Shown in pieces: positions 48,712 through 57,794 of a stretch of DNA of 64,000 nt (positions are counted from its first letter, which is position 1; each line of letters opens with the position of its first letter). Source of the DNA: Alphaproteobacteria bacterium (GTDB lineage: Bacteria; Pseudomonadota; Alphaproteobacteria; Micropepsales; Micropepsaceae). The stretch is from the NCBI GenBank assembly GCA_017307355.1, contig JAFKFG010000027.1:48198-112197 (forward strand). Reading direction: 5' to 3'. Both the position numbers and the translations under genes were made by a program. The notes beneath the pieces are model-generated. The model did no database searches. It was given only the letters and a program-made list of their open reading frames with translations, and was not told the DNA's origin.

Positions 48712-49521
48712 ATGAAGATGCTTCGGATTTCCGTATCGGCATTGGTGTTGTTGGGAGCCGCCGCATCGACGGCGGCGATTGCCGGACCCGGCGGCGGCGG
48801 CGGACATGGCGGCGGCATGGGCGGCGGCATGGGCGGCGGGTTTGGCGGGGGATTCGGTGGCGGCTTCGGCGGCGGCGCGATGATGAACAGCCATGTCCCC
48901 GTGACCACCAATGCGGGCGGCATGTCGGCCAGCCATTTCAGCACCCAGGGCGCGGCCGGCACCAATGGCCAGAACGCTGCCGACCGCGACACAGGTCGCG
49001 ATGGCGGCAGAAGCTCCGACGTTTCGAATGCCGCGAACACGGCGAACGCCGATCCCTCCGTGGCCAAGGCGGCGGCCGAATTGGGCAAGCTGAATGCCGC
49101 GCACGCATCCGCGACGGCATTGGACCATGCTTCGCCGAAATCCATTGTGGGCGCGATTTCCGCCTATAAGAGCGCGACCGTCGCGGCGCAGGCAGCGGTG
49201 ACCAAATACACCACGCTGGTCCACCAGGACGACGGCACCGTGACCGCGGATCAAGTCGCGCTGAGCAATGCGCAGAACTCCCTGACCGCGTTGAAAAACT
49301 CATCGACCGCCACGCCGCAGCAATTGGCTTCGGCGCAGGCGGCGGTGGCGAATGCCCAAACCACGCTCAACGCGGCGAACGCGCAGCTGGTATCCGATCA
49401 AGCCTCGTTGACCTCGGCGCAGTCATCCATCGTGTCGGCGCAAAATACGCTGGCGTCCGAAACCAACAAGCCCCTGACGCCCGGCGTGATCGCCCAACTC
49501 AACAGCTTGCTGGGGATATAG
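48712..49521 (+). CDS. Exported Gly-rich coiled-coil protein
   Basis: A 269-residue protein with a signal peptide (about 1-24), a glycine-rich block of GGGMGGG and GGGFGG repeats (residues about 26-55), a Ser/Asn/Ala linker, and a C-terminal helical region with heptad-like Ala/Ser/Gln repeats (LSNAQNSLTALKNSS, ASAQAAVANAQTTLNAANAQ). AAAGGAGA before the ATG is a strong ribosome site. It looks like a surface or periplasmic structural protein. No family recognised. Confidence 0.75.
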   Translation: MKMLRISVSALVLLGAAASTAAIAGPGGGGGHGGGMGGGMGGGFGGGFGGGFGGGAMMNSHVPVTTNAGGMSASHFSTQGAAGTNGQNAADRDTGRDGGRSSDVSNAANTANADPSVAKAAAELGKLNAAHASATALDHASPKSIVGAISAYKSATVAAQAAVTKYTTLVHQDDGTVTADQVALSNAQNSLTALKNSSTATPQQLASAQAAVANAQTTLNAANAQLVSDQASLTSAQSSIVSAQNTLASETNKPLTPGVIAQLNSLLGI

Positions 49522-49583
49522 AGCCGGCTTGCCGGGACGGTTCGCGTAAGACAAGGTGACATCCGGTTCGGGGAGATGTCGCC

Positions 49584-51089
49584 ATGGTCCATGCACGCCT
49601 GCCACACGCCTTGGCACCGCTTGCCGCCTTGTTGCTGCTGGGGGCGGCGCCTGCGCCTTTCGACATGGCGGCGCGCATGCTGCCGGCGCCCGCGACGCCG
49701 GGCCCCAACGTCACGCCTTACGTCAAGCATGAAGCGGGGCCCATCGCGCTCACCCATGTGCGGGTGATCGACGGCACAGGCGGGCCTGCCCAGGCCGACC
49801 GCACCGTGTTGATTGAAAATGGCCGCATCGCCGCCGTCCAATCCGCCGCCGAAGCGGTGCCCGGCCAATACAAAATCATCGACGCCAGCGGCAAAAGCGT
49901 GATGCCCGGTTTGGTCGGCATGCACGACCATATGTACTACACCGAACTGCCCAACCTGGATGCCACCGGCAAAAGTGAGTCGCCGCGCGTCATTCCCCAG
50001 ATGACCTATTCCTCGCCCAAAATGTATCTGGCGGCGGGCGTCACCACCTTGCGCACCACCGGCAGCGTCGAGCCCTATGCCGATCTGAATCTCAAGCGCG
50101 AGATCGATGCCGGGCATCTGGTGGGCCCGCACATGGACGTGACCGCGCCCTATCTGGAAGGCCCGAACAGCCCCTTCATCCAGATGCATCAGCTGAAGGA
50201 CGCGGCCGAGGCGCGCAGTTTCGTCGCCTTCTGGGCGGACCAGGGCGCGACTTCCTACAAAGCCTATATGAACATCACCCGCGCGCAGCTGGGCGCCGCC
50301 ATCGAGGAGGCGCACCGCCGCGGCCTGAAGGTGACCGGCCATCTCTGCTCGGTGAGCTATCCCGAAGCAGTGGCGCTGGGCATCGACAATCTGGAGCACG
50401 GCTTCTGGACCAACTCCCAGCTCGATGCGGGCAAGGCGCCGGACAATTGCCCCAGAAATTCCGCCGAGCCCACGATCGCGGCGATGACACCGACAGGCGA
50501 TGCGGCGAAGGCGCTGATCGCGCTTTTGGTCTCGCATCATGTGGCGGTGACCTCGACCCTGCCGGTGTTCGAAGGCGCGTCGCCCAACTATCGCACCTTG
50601 CCACCGCGCCAGCTGGAGATGCTGACGCCCCAGGCGCGCCAGGATTATTTCTATCTGCGCAGCCTGGGCCAGAACCGGCCCGCCGACCGCATGGCAGCCT
50701 CCGCGAAAATGTGGGCCAACGAACTGGGGCTGGAGCGGGCTTTCGTGGCGGCGGGCGGCCTGCTGCTGGCGGGGCCCGATCCCACCGGCGCGGGCCAGGT
50801 GCTGCCCGGCTTCGGCGACCAGCGCGAGATCGAGCTTTTGGTGGAAGCGGGCTTTTCGCCCGTCGAAGCCATCCGCATCGGCACCTTGAACGGCGCCACC
50901 TATCTCGGCCTGGACAAGCGCATCGGCAGCATCGCGCCGGGCAAGAATGCCGACCTGGTGCTGGTGAAAGGCGATCCCTCCACCACCATCGCCGACATCG
51001 AGAATGTGGACACCGTGTTCAAGGACGGCGTCGGCTACGACCCCGCCGCGCTTCTCGGCGCCGCGCGCGGCCATTACGGGCAATATTAG
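49584..51089 (+). CDS. Exported amidohydrolase
   Basis: A 501-residue amidohydrolase-superfamily protein with a signal peptide (about 1-22). Metal ligands are in VMPGLVGMHDHMYY (the HxH motif), the carbamylated Lys candidate is in TSYKAYMN, further His in LKVTGHLCSV and NLEHGFWT, and Asp in LLAGPDPTG. The C-terminal GKNADLVLVKGDPSTTIADI is typical of the imidazolonepropionase/prolidase-like branch. Substrate is probably a dipeptide or cyclic amide in the periplasm. It stands alone, 62 bp after the Gly-rich protein gene. Confidence 0.9.
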   Translation: MVHARLPHALAPLAALLLLGAAPAPFDMAARMLPAPATPGPNVTPYVKHEAGPIALTHVRVIDGTGGPAQADRTVLIENGRIAAVQSAAEAVPGQYKIIDASGKSVMPGLVGMHDHMYYTELPNLDATGKSESPRVIPQMTYSSPKMYLAAGVTTLRTTGSVEPYADLNLKREIDAGHLVGPHMDVTAPYLEGPNSPFIQMHQLKDAAEARSFVAFWADQGATSYKAYMNITRAQLGAAIEEAHRRGLKVTGHLCSVSYPEAVALGIDNLEHGFWTNSQLDAGKAPDNCPRNSAEPTIAAMTPTGDAAKALIALLVSHHVAVTSTLPVFEGASPNYRTLPPRQLEMLTPQARQDYFYLRSLGQNRPADRMAASAKMWANELGLERAFVAAGGLLLAGPDPTGAGQVLPGFGDQREIELLVEAGFSPVEAIRIGTLNGATYLGLDKRIGSIAPGKNADLVLVKGDPSTTIADIENVDTVFKDGVGYDPAALLGAARGHYGQY

Positions 51090-51212
51090 CAACCCGGCGG
51101 TCCGGCCGCCGGTATGGCTAATGCTTTCCTAACGCCGACGGGGACCGCGGACCGCCGTCCCGGGCGGAATGAGTCTTTTTAAGGATTCACCCATAGGTTG
51201 GTGGGGAATCCA

Positions 51213-52841
51213 ATGATCCCGTCAACCCGTTCCCGCTCCACCCGTCTGGTCGCCGGCCTTGCCGCCATCGCCGCCGCGATTCTGGGCGCCTGCGTGCTCG
51301 TCATTCTATGGGTGCTGGGCACGGCATCGGCGGACATGGACCGGGTGCAGCATGCGGGCCGCGGCCGATTGGTCGGCGCCATTCTCAAGACCTATCAGGA
51401 CAGCGTCTCTTCGGAAGTGGCGGACTATGTCTCCTGGAGCCAGCTGTACAATTATCTGAGAGGCCCCCGCGATCCGGTTTTCGAAACCGAGAATCTCGGC
51501 CCCTATCTCAAGCAGACATTCGATACCGACGATGTCTTCATCATCGCCCGGTCCGGCCACGTGGCCTATAGCTATCGCGCCAATCCCGGCACCACGGGCG
51601 ATGCCCTGGCCGCATCCCCGGCCGTGCAGCAATTGGCGAAAAGCGCGTTCCAGGCGGAGGATTCCGGCCACCGGCGCGTGATATCGGGGGTGATTTCGCT
51701 GGGCGGCGTGCCGGCGATGGTGGCCGCATCGACCATTCTTCCTTCCGTCATCAAGGACGCGTCCGAGTTCACCTTGATCGAGGCGCAGGAGCTGGATCCG
51801 CAAACCATCGCCGAGTTGGGCAAGAGCTATGGCGTGTCGGAACTGGCCATCGGCCCCACCGACGGGTCCGGCATCGCGCTGCTCGATCCCGCCCAGCGTC
51901 CATCGGGGTTCAACATCAACTGGCGGTCCGCGGCCAGCGGCAGCCAGCTTTTCAACCGCGTTTTGCCGGTGATCCTGTTGATCGGCATCGTCACCGCCCT
52001 TGCCTTTGCCGGGGTGGCGTTTGCCTGGTGGCGCTTCCTCGATCATCTGAAAGAAGGCGAAGCGCGCATCCTGGCGGCGGAACTGGAAGCGACCCGGGCC
52101 CAGGCGCATGCCGCCGAGGAAACCAGCCGCAGCAAAAGCGCCTTCATCGCCAATATGAGCCATGAATTCCGCACGCCGCTGAACGCCATTATCGGTTTCT
52201 CGGAAGTGCTGCGCTCCGAAATTTTCGGCCCGATGCCGAAGGGCAAATACCGCGAATATATCGGCGACATCCATGCCAGCGGCCGGCACCTGCTCAGGCT
52301 GGTCAACGACATTCTGCAACTGTCCAAGATCGAAGCCGACAAGATGGAGGTGCGTGTCGAGACTGTTTCGGCGCATGACGCCATTGCGGGCAGCATGCGC
52401 GTGGTGCTGATCCTGGCCGCCAAGCGCAACATCCGCATCCATTTCCATCACGATGCCGCCTCGCCCCGGATCGTGGCGGACAAGAGCGCGCTGGAGCAGA
52501 TTCTGCTCAACCTTCTGTCCAATGCCGTCAAATTCTCCGAAGACGGCGGGCTGGTGGAAATCGGCTGCACCGAGGCGAACGGCCGATGCACCATCGCGGT
52601 CAAGGACCGGGGCTGCGGCATTCCCGCCGCCACCTTGGCCCAGTTGGGCAAGCCCTTCGTGCAGGCGGAAGGCACCTTCGCCCGCAAATATCAGGGCACG
52701 GGCCTGGGCCTGGCCATCAGCTTCCGCCTGGCGCAATTGATGGGCGCCGCATTGGCCATCGACAGCGCAGAACGCGCCGGCACCACCGCCACATTGACCC
52801 TGCAGATGGCCCGCGAGGCCCCTATGGTTTCCGCCGCCTGA
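51213..52841 (+). CDS. Membrane sensor histidine kinase with CHASE4-like domain
   Basis: A 542-residue sensor: helix about 14-36, a periplasmic CHASE4-like domain (about 37-248, QDSVSSEVADYVSWSQLYNY), helix about 251-272, coiled linker, HisKA with SKSAFIANMSHEFRTPLNAI (phosphorylated His317), and HATPase with NLLSNAVKF (N box), DRGCGIP (G1) and GTGLGLAI (G2). No response regulator or receiver domain is in the window, so its partner is elsewhere. GGGGAA precedes the ATG at 51213. Confidence 0.92.
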   Translation: MIPSTRSRSTRLVAGLAAIAAAILGACVLVILWVLGTASADMDRVQHAGRGRLVGAILKTYQDSVSSEVADYVSWSQLYNYLRGPRDPVFETENLGPYLKQTFDTDDVFIIARSGHVAYSYRANPGTTGDALAASPAVQQLAKSAFQAEDSGHRRVISGVISLGGVPAMVAASTILPSVIKDASEFTLIEAQELDPQTIAELGKSYGVSELAIGPTDGSGIALLDPAQRPSGFNINWRSAASGSQLFNRVLPVILLIGIVTALAFAGVAFAWWRFLDHLKEGEARILAAELEATRAQAHAAEETSRSKSAFIANMSHEFRTPLNAIIGFSEVLRSEIFGPMPKGKYREYIGDIHASGRHLLRLVNDILQLSKIEADKMEVRVETVSAHDAIAGSMRVVLILAAKRNIRIHFHHDAASPRIVADKSALEQILLNLLSNAVKFSEDGGLVEIGCTEANGRCTIAVKDRGCGIPAATLAQLGKPFVQAEGTFARKYQGTGLGLAISFRLAQLMGAALAIDSAERAGTTATLTLQMAREAPMVSAA

Positions 52842-52851
52842 GCGGCGTCAT

Positions 52852-53067
52852 CTAGCGGTCGTCGCGGTCGTAATCCCGGTAGCGGTCGCGATCCCGATAG
52901 CGGTAACGGTCGCTGTAATAACCGTCGCGCGAACCGTAATACCGGTCGCCGTAATAATTGCCGTAATAGCCGCGATAATAACCGTCGCGATAGCCGTAAG
53001 GCCGGTACACGCACCCCGCCAGCGCAACGGACGCCAGAACGGTCGAGATCAGAATGAGCTTTTTCAT
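52852..53067 (-). CDS. Small Tyr/Arg/Asp-rich lipoprotein
   Basis: A 71-residue lipoprotein with the lipobox LAGC at residue 19. The mature part is almost only Tyr, Arg, Asp and Gly in repeats such as RDGYYRGYYGN, YYGDRYYGSRD and RYRDRDRYRDYDRDDR. It is a low-complexity, probably unstructured periplasmic tail. AAAGGA lies before the ATG at 53067. Function unknown. Confidence 0.7.
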   Translation of the reverse strand: MKKLILISTVLASVALAGCVYRPYGYRDGYYRGYYGNYYGDRYYGSRDGYYSDRYRYRDRDRYRDYDRDDR

Positions 53068-53222
53068 GGCGGTCCTTTCCGTCATGCGAACGCAGGTACC
53101 CTTCCGGGGTATTAACCCTCCGGAGGCCGCATCGGTTCCCGCCGCGGAGGGAACTTCATGCCATGAACAGGCAAGGCGTGCGCGGCGTGCGCCCATCCTC
53201 AACCTCCATCTTCAATCTCACC

Positions 53223-53309
53223 ATGACCGGGCTTGACCCGGTCATCCATCTTTTGGGCGTACGCGGTTGGTGCCGCTGACAGTTGTATGGCCGGGTCAAG
53301 CCCGGCCAT
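53223..53309. repeat. Paired palindromes in inverted orientation
   Basis: Two hairpins: ATGACCGGG-CTTGA-CCCGGTCAT (53223-53245) and ATGGCCGGG-TCAAG-CCCGGCCAT (53287-53309). Loops are reverse complements of each other, and the arms differ by one paired change. The gap from 53068 to 53594 holds these and two class A repeats but no gene. Confidence 0.78.
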
Positions 53310-53383
53310 GGAGGTGTGGGGTCGATGACGCGCCGCTCCGTGCTCAATAAGCCGGACGCTGGCTTAGGTTTTCCGGGCGAGAT

Positions 53384-53416
53384 GTCCTCATCCTGAGCCT
53401 GTCGAAGGATGAGGAC
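53384..53416. repeat. REP-like palindrome (class A)
   Basis: Arms GTCCTCATCC and GGATGAGGAC around TGAGCCTGTCGAA. It faces the copy at 53436-53464, 19 bp away, in the opposite orientation. Confidence 0.82.
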
Positions 53417-53435
53417 TGCACAAACAGAGAGACGC

Positions 53436-53464
53436 CCTCATGGTTCGACAAGCTCACCATGAGG
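53436..53464. repeat. REP-like palindrome (class A), reverse orientation
   Basis: Arms CCTCATGG and CCATGAGG around TTCGACAAGCTCA. Confidence 0.82.
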
Positions 53465-53594
53465 AATTCGGGTTGGGCGCTTCCATGTCCCCACCGTCAA
53501 TAAGCCAGGCGCGCCTCGCCATCCATCGTTTGGACCAACTCGAGCACAATAATCCGACAAAGAGCGGACACTATTACCGCCTAGAGTGGTGGCT

Positions 53595-53880
53595 TCAGCC
53601 ATTGCGGGCATTTTTGAGCGGGTTCAGTACCGTTACCGGCATGCGGTAGCGCCGCAGCAGGGCGGACAGCTCGACCATATCCATGGCTGATGGCGATCGC
53701 TTGAGTGTGATGTGCAAATCTCTGAGCCTGCCGCCAACACTGGCGACGCAGGGAATGGATTGCAGCCAATCGAAAACGCCTTTTTGTCGCCGGGTGCAAA
53801 GTAGCGCGGCCCTCTGACAACTAAGATGCGGCTGCGCTTTCCCATCCCTCGACCAGCATTACGATCTCGCCATAGTAGCA
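53595..53880 (-). pseudogene. Frameshifted remnant of an unknown protein gene
   Basis: Three overlapping minus-strand frames give protein-like pieces that continue one another: YYGEIVMLVEGWESAA, then RILVVRGPRYFAPGDKKAF, then FDWLQSIPCVASVGGRLRD and LSALLRRYRMPVTVLN, ending at the stop 53595-53597. No single frame spans them, so at least two frameshifts are present. I do not recognise the family. It lies between REP repeats and the quinohemoprotein gene. Confidence 0.4.
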
Positions 53881-53898
53881 AAGATGCTGGCGCCGCGC

Positions 53899-56163
53899 TC
53901 AATAAGCTGGGCGTTCCTGTGTCCGCGCCGGGCCTTGCTGCGGGGCGCCGCGCGGGGGACCGGCCACGCCCTTCAATCCGCGTGGCCCCAGTTTATAGGC
54001 GCGCCATTGCAGATCGACGATATAGGCGTGCAGCGCTTCGGCTTCCGCCGGAGTCATATAAGTCTTGAGCAGCGGCATGCCGATGGGCGCGCTGAATTTC
54101 GGCATGCCCTGCTCCTTATGCGTGCCGCCCAAGACGACGTCGTTGAACTGTTTGTGGACGCTGCGCGGCATGTAGCGCAGGTCCGGCACTTCGCCGCCAT
54201 GCACCCAGGCGCCGCTGCCGTCCGCTTCCGGCGAATGGCATTTCTGGCAGAAGAACTTGTTGTAGACTTTGGAGCCGTTGGCGATCTGCTGCGCCGTGCC
54301 GGTCTGTTCGGGCGGCGGCGGCACCGACGGAATATAAGGCTCGATGGCCGGCATCGGTGCCTTGCCGCCGATCTTGAAGGCGAACAACCGCGCCGGGCCG
54401 CGCTTGCTTTCAAGCGTGGACATGCTGGCCGGGCTGCCGAACAACCGGTAGCCGCCCCCAAGGCCCGCCGGCATCAAGACATATTGCTCGCCATTGATGG
54501 TGTAGGTGGCGGGCGTCGCTTGAATCGCCGAGCCCGTCTTCACCGACCACAGCACCTTGCCCGTATCCGCCGCGTACGCGGTGAAATAGCCGGAGGCATC
54601 GCCCTGGAACACCAGATTGCCCGCGGTGGAAACCGGCGATCCGTTCAGTTCGAGCGGAAGGTTCGCCACCCAGCGGGGCTTCTGCGCGATGGGGTCATAA
54701 GCCACCAGCCGGCCTTCCGGCAAAGGCGCATAGGGCTTGAACTGGCCGTTTCCGCCCGGCGCGCTGCCGCCGAGATTCTGGCGCGCCAATTGCGCCGCGA
54801 TGCCGCTCGCTTCCAACCCGGCGCCATTGGCGCCTTCGATGTCGCCCCGCCCGGACGTGCGTTTGACTTCATAGGCGGAGATGTAGACCAGACCCGTCGC
54901 GGCATTCCACGACAAGGGGAACCAGCCGCCGCCCATGTTCGGCGTGGGCAGATTCTTGGGCCGCCCCAGATCCTGATAGCCTTTGGTTTCCAGTTCGCTC
55001 ACGCTGTATTGCTTGAGGCTGGGATAGGGCGATCCGCCGATGCCGCGCGGCGGCATCGCTTCTTTGCCCGTGCGCGCATCCAGCATATAGAACACGCCAT
55101 TGCGCGGCTTGGTCATGATCACGCGCCGCTGCTTGCCGCCGATGGTCATATCCGCCACCAGCACATGGAAGTCTTCCGCGCCGTCCGGCGGATAGGCGGT
55201 CTGGTAATGCCAGACATATTCGCCCGTGGTGGCGTTCACCGCCACGATGGAATTGGCGAAGAGAAGATTGCCGGCAGGCTTGATATGCTCGAAATCGCCC
55301 GCCGCTTCGCCCGCCGTCGAGGTGGAGATGTAAAGCAGGTTGGTGACCGGATCATAGGTCAGCGCGGTCCACACATTGGCGCCCGCCAGCTGCCAACTCT
55401 CGCCCTTCCAGGTCTTGGCGACGGTGGCGAGCGTCTTGTTCTCATACGGCTTCTTGGGATCGCCCGGCGCCGTCCAGAAGGTCCAGTTCTTCTTGCCCGT
55501 CTCCGCGTCCAGCGCCACCACGCCGCCGCGCACGTCATATTCCATGCCCGCCCAGCCGGTATAGACCAGGCCGTTGCCCACGCGCGGCGCTTCGGTGATG
55601 CCGGTCTGGTCGGCATCGCACACCACCGTGTCCCACACTTTGGTGCCCTTGGCCGCGTCCACCGCCACCATGCGGCAATCGCCGGTGCCGATATAGACTT
55701 TGCCGTTCCACACCGCCACGCCCCGGCTCTTGCGCCCTTCATAGGAATTGCGCCACGGCCCGTTGATGCGGATTTTGGGATCGAAGCGCCACAAAAGCTT
55801 GCCGGTAGCGCCGTCGAACGCTTCGACCACGTCCAGCGGCAGGCCGATATAGATCACGCCATCGACCACGATGGGTTCCAGCGCCAGGCCCATCGGGCTA
55901 TCGACATCGGTGGACCAGGCCAGGCCCAGGCTTTTCACGTTCTTGTCATTGACCGCATTCAGCGGGCTGAAATGCTGAGATTCGAAATTGCCGCCATAGA
56001 CCAGCCAGTTGCCCGCCCGGTCCGCCGCCGACAGTACCCGCGCCTGGGTGACATTGCCTTTTCCTGGCGATGGCGCGGGTTGCGAGGATGCGGGCGCTTG
56101 CATCGCCATCGCCGCGCAGGCGATCAGCCCGCCCGCCACAAATCCCGCCAAACGATTCGTCAT
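53899..56163 (-). CDS. Quinohemoprotein (PQQ) alcohol dehydrogenase
   Basis: A 754-residue periplasmic enzyme: signal peptide about 1-27, an eight-bladed PQQ propeller with W-motifs such as VEAFDGATGKLLWRFD and VALDAETGKKNWTFW, and a C-terminal cytochrome c domain with CQKCH at 639-643 and Met in YMPRSV or MPLLKTYM. This is the type II methanol/ethanol dehydrogenase layout. The vicinal Cys-Cys pair of many such enzymes is not seen. A Pro-rich tail follows the haem domain. Electrons would pass from PQQ to haem to a soluble cytochrome. No PQQ synthesis genes are nearby. Confidence 0.92.
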   Translation of the reverse strand: MTNRLAGFVAGGLIACAAMAMQAPASSQPAPSPGKGNVTQARVLSAADRAGNWLVYGGNFESQHFSPLNAVNDKNVKSLGLAWSTDVDSPMGLALEPIVVDGVIYIGLPLDVVEAFDGATGKLLWRFDPKIRINGPWRNSYEGRKSRGVAVWNGKVYIGTGDCRMVAVDAAKGTKVWDTVVCDADQTGITEAPRVGNGLVYTGWAGMEYDVRGGVVALDAETGKKNWTFWTAPGDPKKPYENKTLATVAKTWKGESWQLAGANVWTALTYDPVTNLLYISTSTAGEAAGDFEHIKPAGNLLFANSIVAVNATTGEYVWHYQTAYPPDGAEDFHVLVADMTIGGKQRRVIMTKPRNGVFYMLDARTGKEAMPPRGIGGSPYPSLKQYSVSELETKGYQDLGRPKNLPTPNMGGGWFPLSWNAATGLVYISAYEVKRTSGRGDIEGANGAGLEASGIAAQLARQNLGGSAPGGNGQFKPYAPLPEGRLVAYDPIAQKPRWVANLPLELNGSPVSTAGNLVFQGDASGYFTAYAADTGKVLWSVKTGSAIQATPATYTINGEQYVLMPAGLGGGYRLFGSPASMSTLESKRGPARLFAFKIGGKAPMPAIEPYIPSVPPPPEQTGTAQQIANGSKVYNKFFCQKCHSPEADGSGAWVHGGEVPDLRYMPRSVHKQFNDVVLGGTHKEQGMPKFSAPIGMPLLKTYMTPAEAEALHAYIVDLQWRAYKLGPRGLKGVAGPPRGAPQQGPARTQERPAY

Positions 56164-56354
56164 CGCGCTCCCCCCGGATTGCTTTTGCCGTTCGGTCCCG
56201 ACGCAACAAGGATGTGGATTCGCGGGACCGGACGGCCAACGGATTCTGGAGGCCAGCCTAAAACCGCCACGCGCGGGGCGGCAAGCGGAATTGTATAGGC
56301 AAATTTAAGCGCGCCGCATATTGCAGCTGCACAATGCGCGGATACGCGACGTGC

Positions 56355-56921
56355 TTATTTTTGCGGCACGCGCGTATCGGTCGCGACCCAGTTCACTTCC
56401 CAATTCTTTCCGCCGTCATCGGAGAATGCCTGTTCGAAGTGATACTGGTCCGGATTGATCCGGGTGATGATGAAACGCACGAAGATGGCGCGGCCGTTCA
56501 AATTTTCCTGGTCGTAGAATTCGCCCCGCCCATTCTTGAATTCGCCGATGGTGGGCTGGGTGAACACGCCGATATCGCTGCGCGCGAAATTCAAACTCCA
56601 TTGATGCGCCATGGGATTGTAAAGGCGCAAATTGAGGCCGACGAAAGTCCCCTCCGCGCCATGCACCGTGAGTTCCACCAGATTGGCGCGGCCGTCCCAG
56701 ACTTTGCGCACCACCGAGGTGCCGTCATATTCGCCCCATTCCTGGGAGCCGGTCAGGGGATGCAGCAGTCTTTTCAGATGCGTCTTCCAGGTGCCGATCT
56801 CGCCGTCGAAATCATGACTACCGTCCCGCCGCGCCTGACCCTGTTCCGCTTCAGCGGCCTTCGCCGGAACGATGACGGCCGCAACGGCCAAAGCCAGGCA
56901 AGGAATGAAAGCGCGCCACAT
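56355..56921 (-). CDS. Exported DUF1579-like protein
   Basis: A 188-residue exported protein: signal peptide about 1-24, then DGSHDFDGEIGTWKTHLKRLL, LTGSQEWGEYDGTSVVRKV and a C-terminal FEQAFSDDGGKNWEVNW. The strand pattern is a lipocalin-like barrel of the DUF1579 type. GGGGAGG before the ATG at 56921 supports the start. Ligand and role unknown. Confidence 0.75.
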   Translation of the reverse strand: MWRAFIPCLALAVAAVIVPAKAAEAEQGQARRDGSHDFDGEIGTWKTHLKRLLHPLTGSQEWGEYDGTSVVRKVWDGRANLVELTVHGAEGTFVGLNLRLYNPMAHQWSLNFARSDIGVFTQPTIGEFKNGRGEFYDQENLNGRAIFVRFIITRINPDQYHFEQAFSDDGGKNWEVNWVATDTRVPQK

Positions 56922-57022
56922 GAGGAGCCTCCCCTTATATTCCGGAAAGGTGCGCTTAGAAGTGGTCCGATGAAATAACCACTTCACGGCAAGGCGAACA
57001 TGCCAGTTTCAGAGGGCCAGTT

Positions 57023-57637
57023 TCAGGGTGTCAGTTGCAGATGCAGGGCAAAGGCATAGACCATCAGCGCCACGCCCACCGCGCCCGCCCCGATGCCCGC
57101 ATAAAAGACGGTGCGCGAGCGGACCAGCGCCGCCACCGAAGCCAGCGCGATGCCGACCTGGGCGGCGAACCCGGCATAGACCAGCTGGTCCCGCTCCGCC
57201 AACCGCTTGCCGCCATCCTTCAAATGTTCGTCGCGCTCCGCCGCCTTCTCGGTCGCGGTCTTGCGCAAGGCGGGCTGGCGGTTGCGCAATTCCTTGGCGT
57301 CCTTGTTGAGCGCATCCAGGTTGGGTGAATTGGGCGCCGTCAGGATCGCCGTCTCCACCACCCGCGCCTTGATGCTGTCGGCCTGATATTCCGCCCAGGC
57401 GTCGGAGGATTGGGTCTGCGCCAGGATCGCCCGGTCGCTCATATAGATCGCGTCATTGGTGAGCGTGGCGGAGCGCACGGTGAGATAGCCGGAGATGGCG
57501 GCCAAGACGCCCGTCAGCATCGCCACCTGCTTGATCCAGGACGGCGCCTCGCCTTCGGCGCTCTGGCGTTCCTCGATTCCCGCCATGATCCGGCCGACAG
57601 CGGCTTGAAACCCGCGTGCTGAAGCTCGTTCCGACAT
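57023..57637 (-). CDS. DUF4337-like membrane protein
   Basis: A 204-residue protein with an N-terminal cytoplasmic helix, a membrane segment (about 35-53, IKQVAMLTGVLAAISGYLTV), a long charged coiled-coil (NKDAKELRNRQPALRK, KAAERDEHLKDGGKRLAERD) and two C-terminal membrane segments. This matches DUF4337. Function unknown. It is followed on the other strand by the KAP gene about 150 bp away. Confidence 0.8.
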   Translation of the reverse strand: MSERASARGFQAAVGRIMAGIEERQSAEGEAPSWIKQVAMLTGVLAAISGYLTVRSATLTNDAIYMSDRAILAQTQSSDAWAEYQADSIKARVVETAILTAPNSPNLDALNKDAKELRNRQPALRKTATEKAAERDEHLKDGGKRLAERDQLVYAGFAAQVGIALASVAALVRSRTVFYAGIGAGAVGVALMVYAFALHLQLTP

Positions 57638-57794
57638 CGCCCTTCCCGCCGTTGAGACCGCGGAGTCTAGGCCGACGCCCGACCGCCTTCAATCGCGGCT
57701 TGATTATTCCCGTAAAACGGGTCCCTACTTCCTCTTCGGCGTTAGGGTACCGGAATGACGTTTGGGCGTGTGCTTGCCCTAGGTGGGCGCACGC

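Noticed and set aside
53884..56298. An 804-codon plus-strand frame opposite the quinohemoprotein dehydrogenase
   Set aside because: The dehydrogenase has PQQ and haem motifs; the opposite frame shows only shadow composition.
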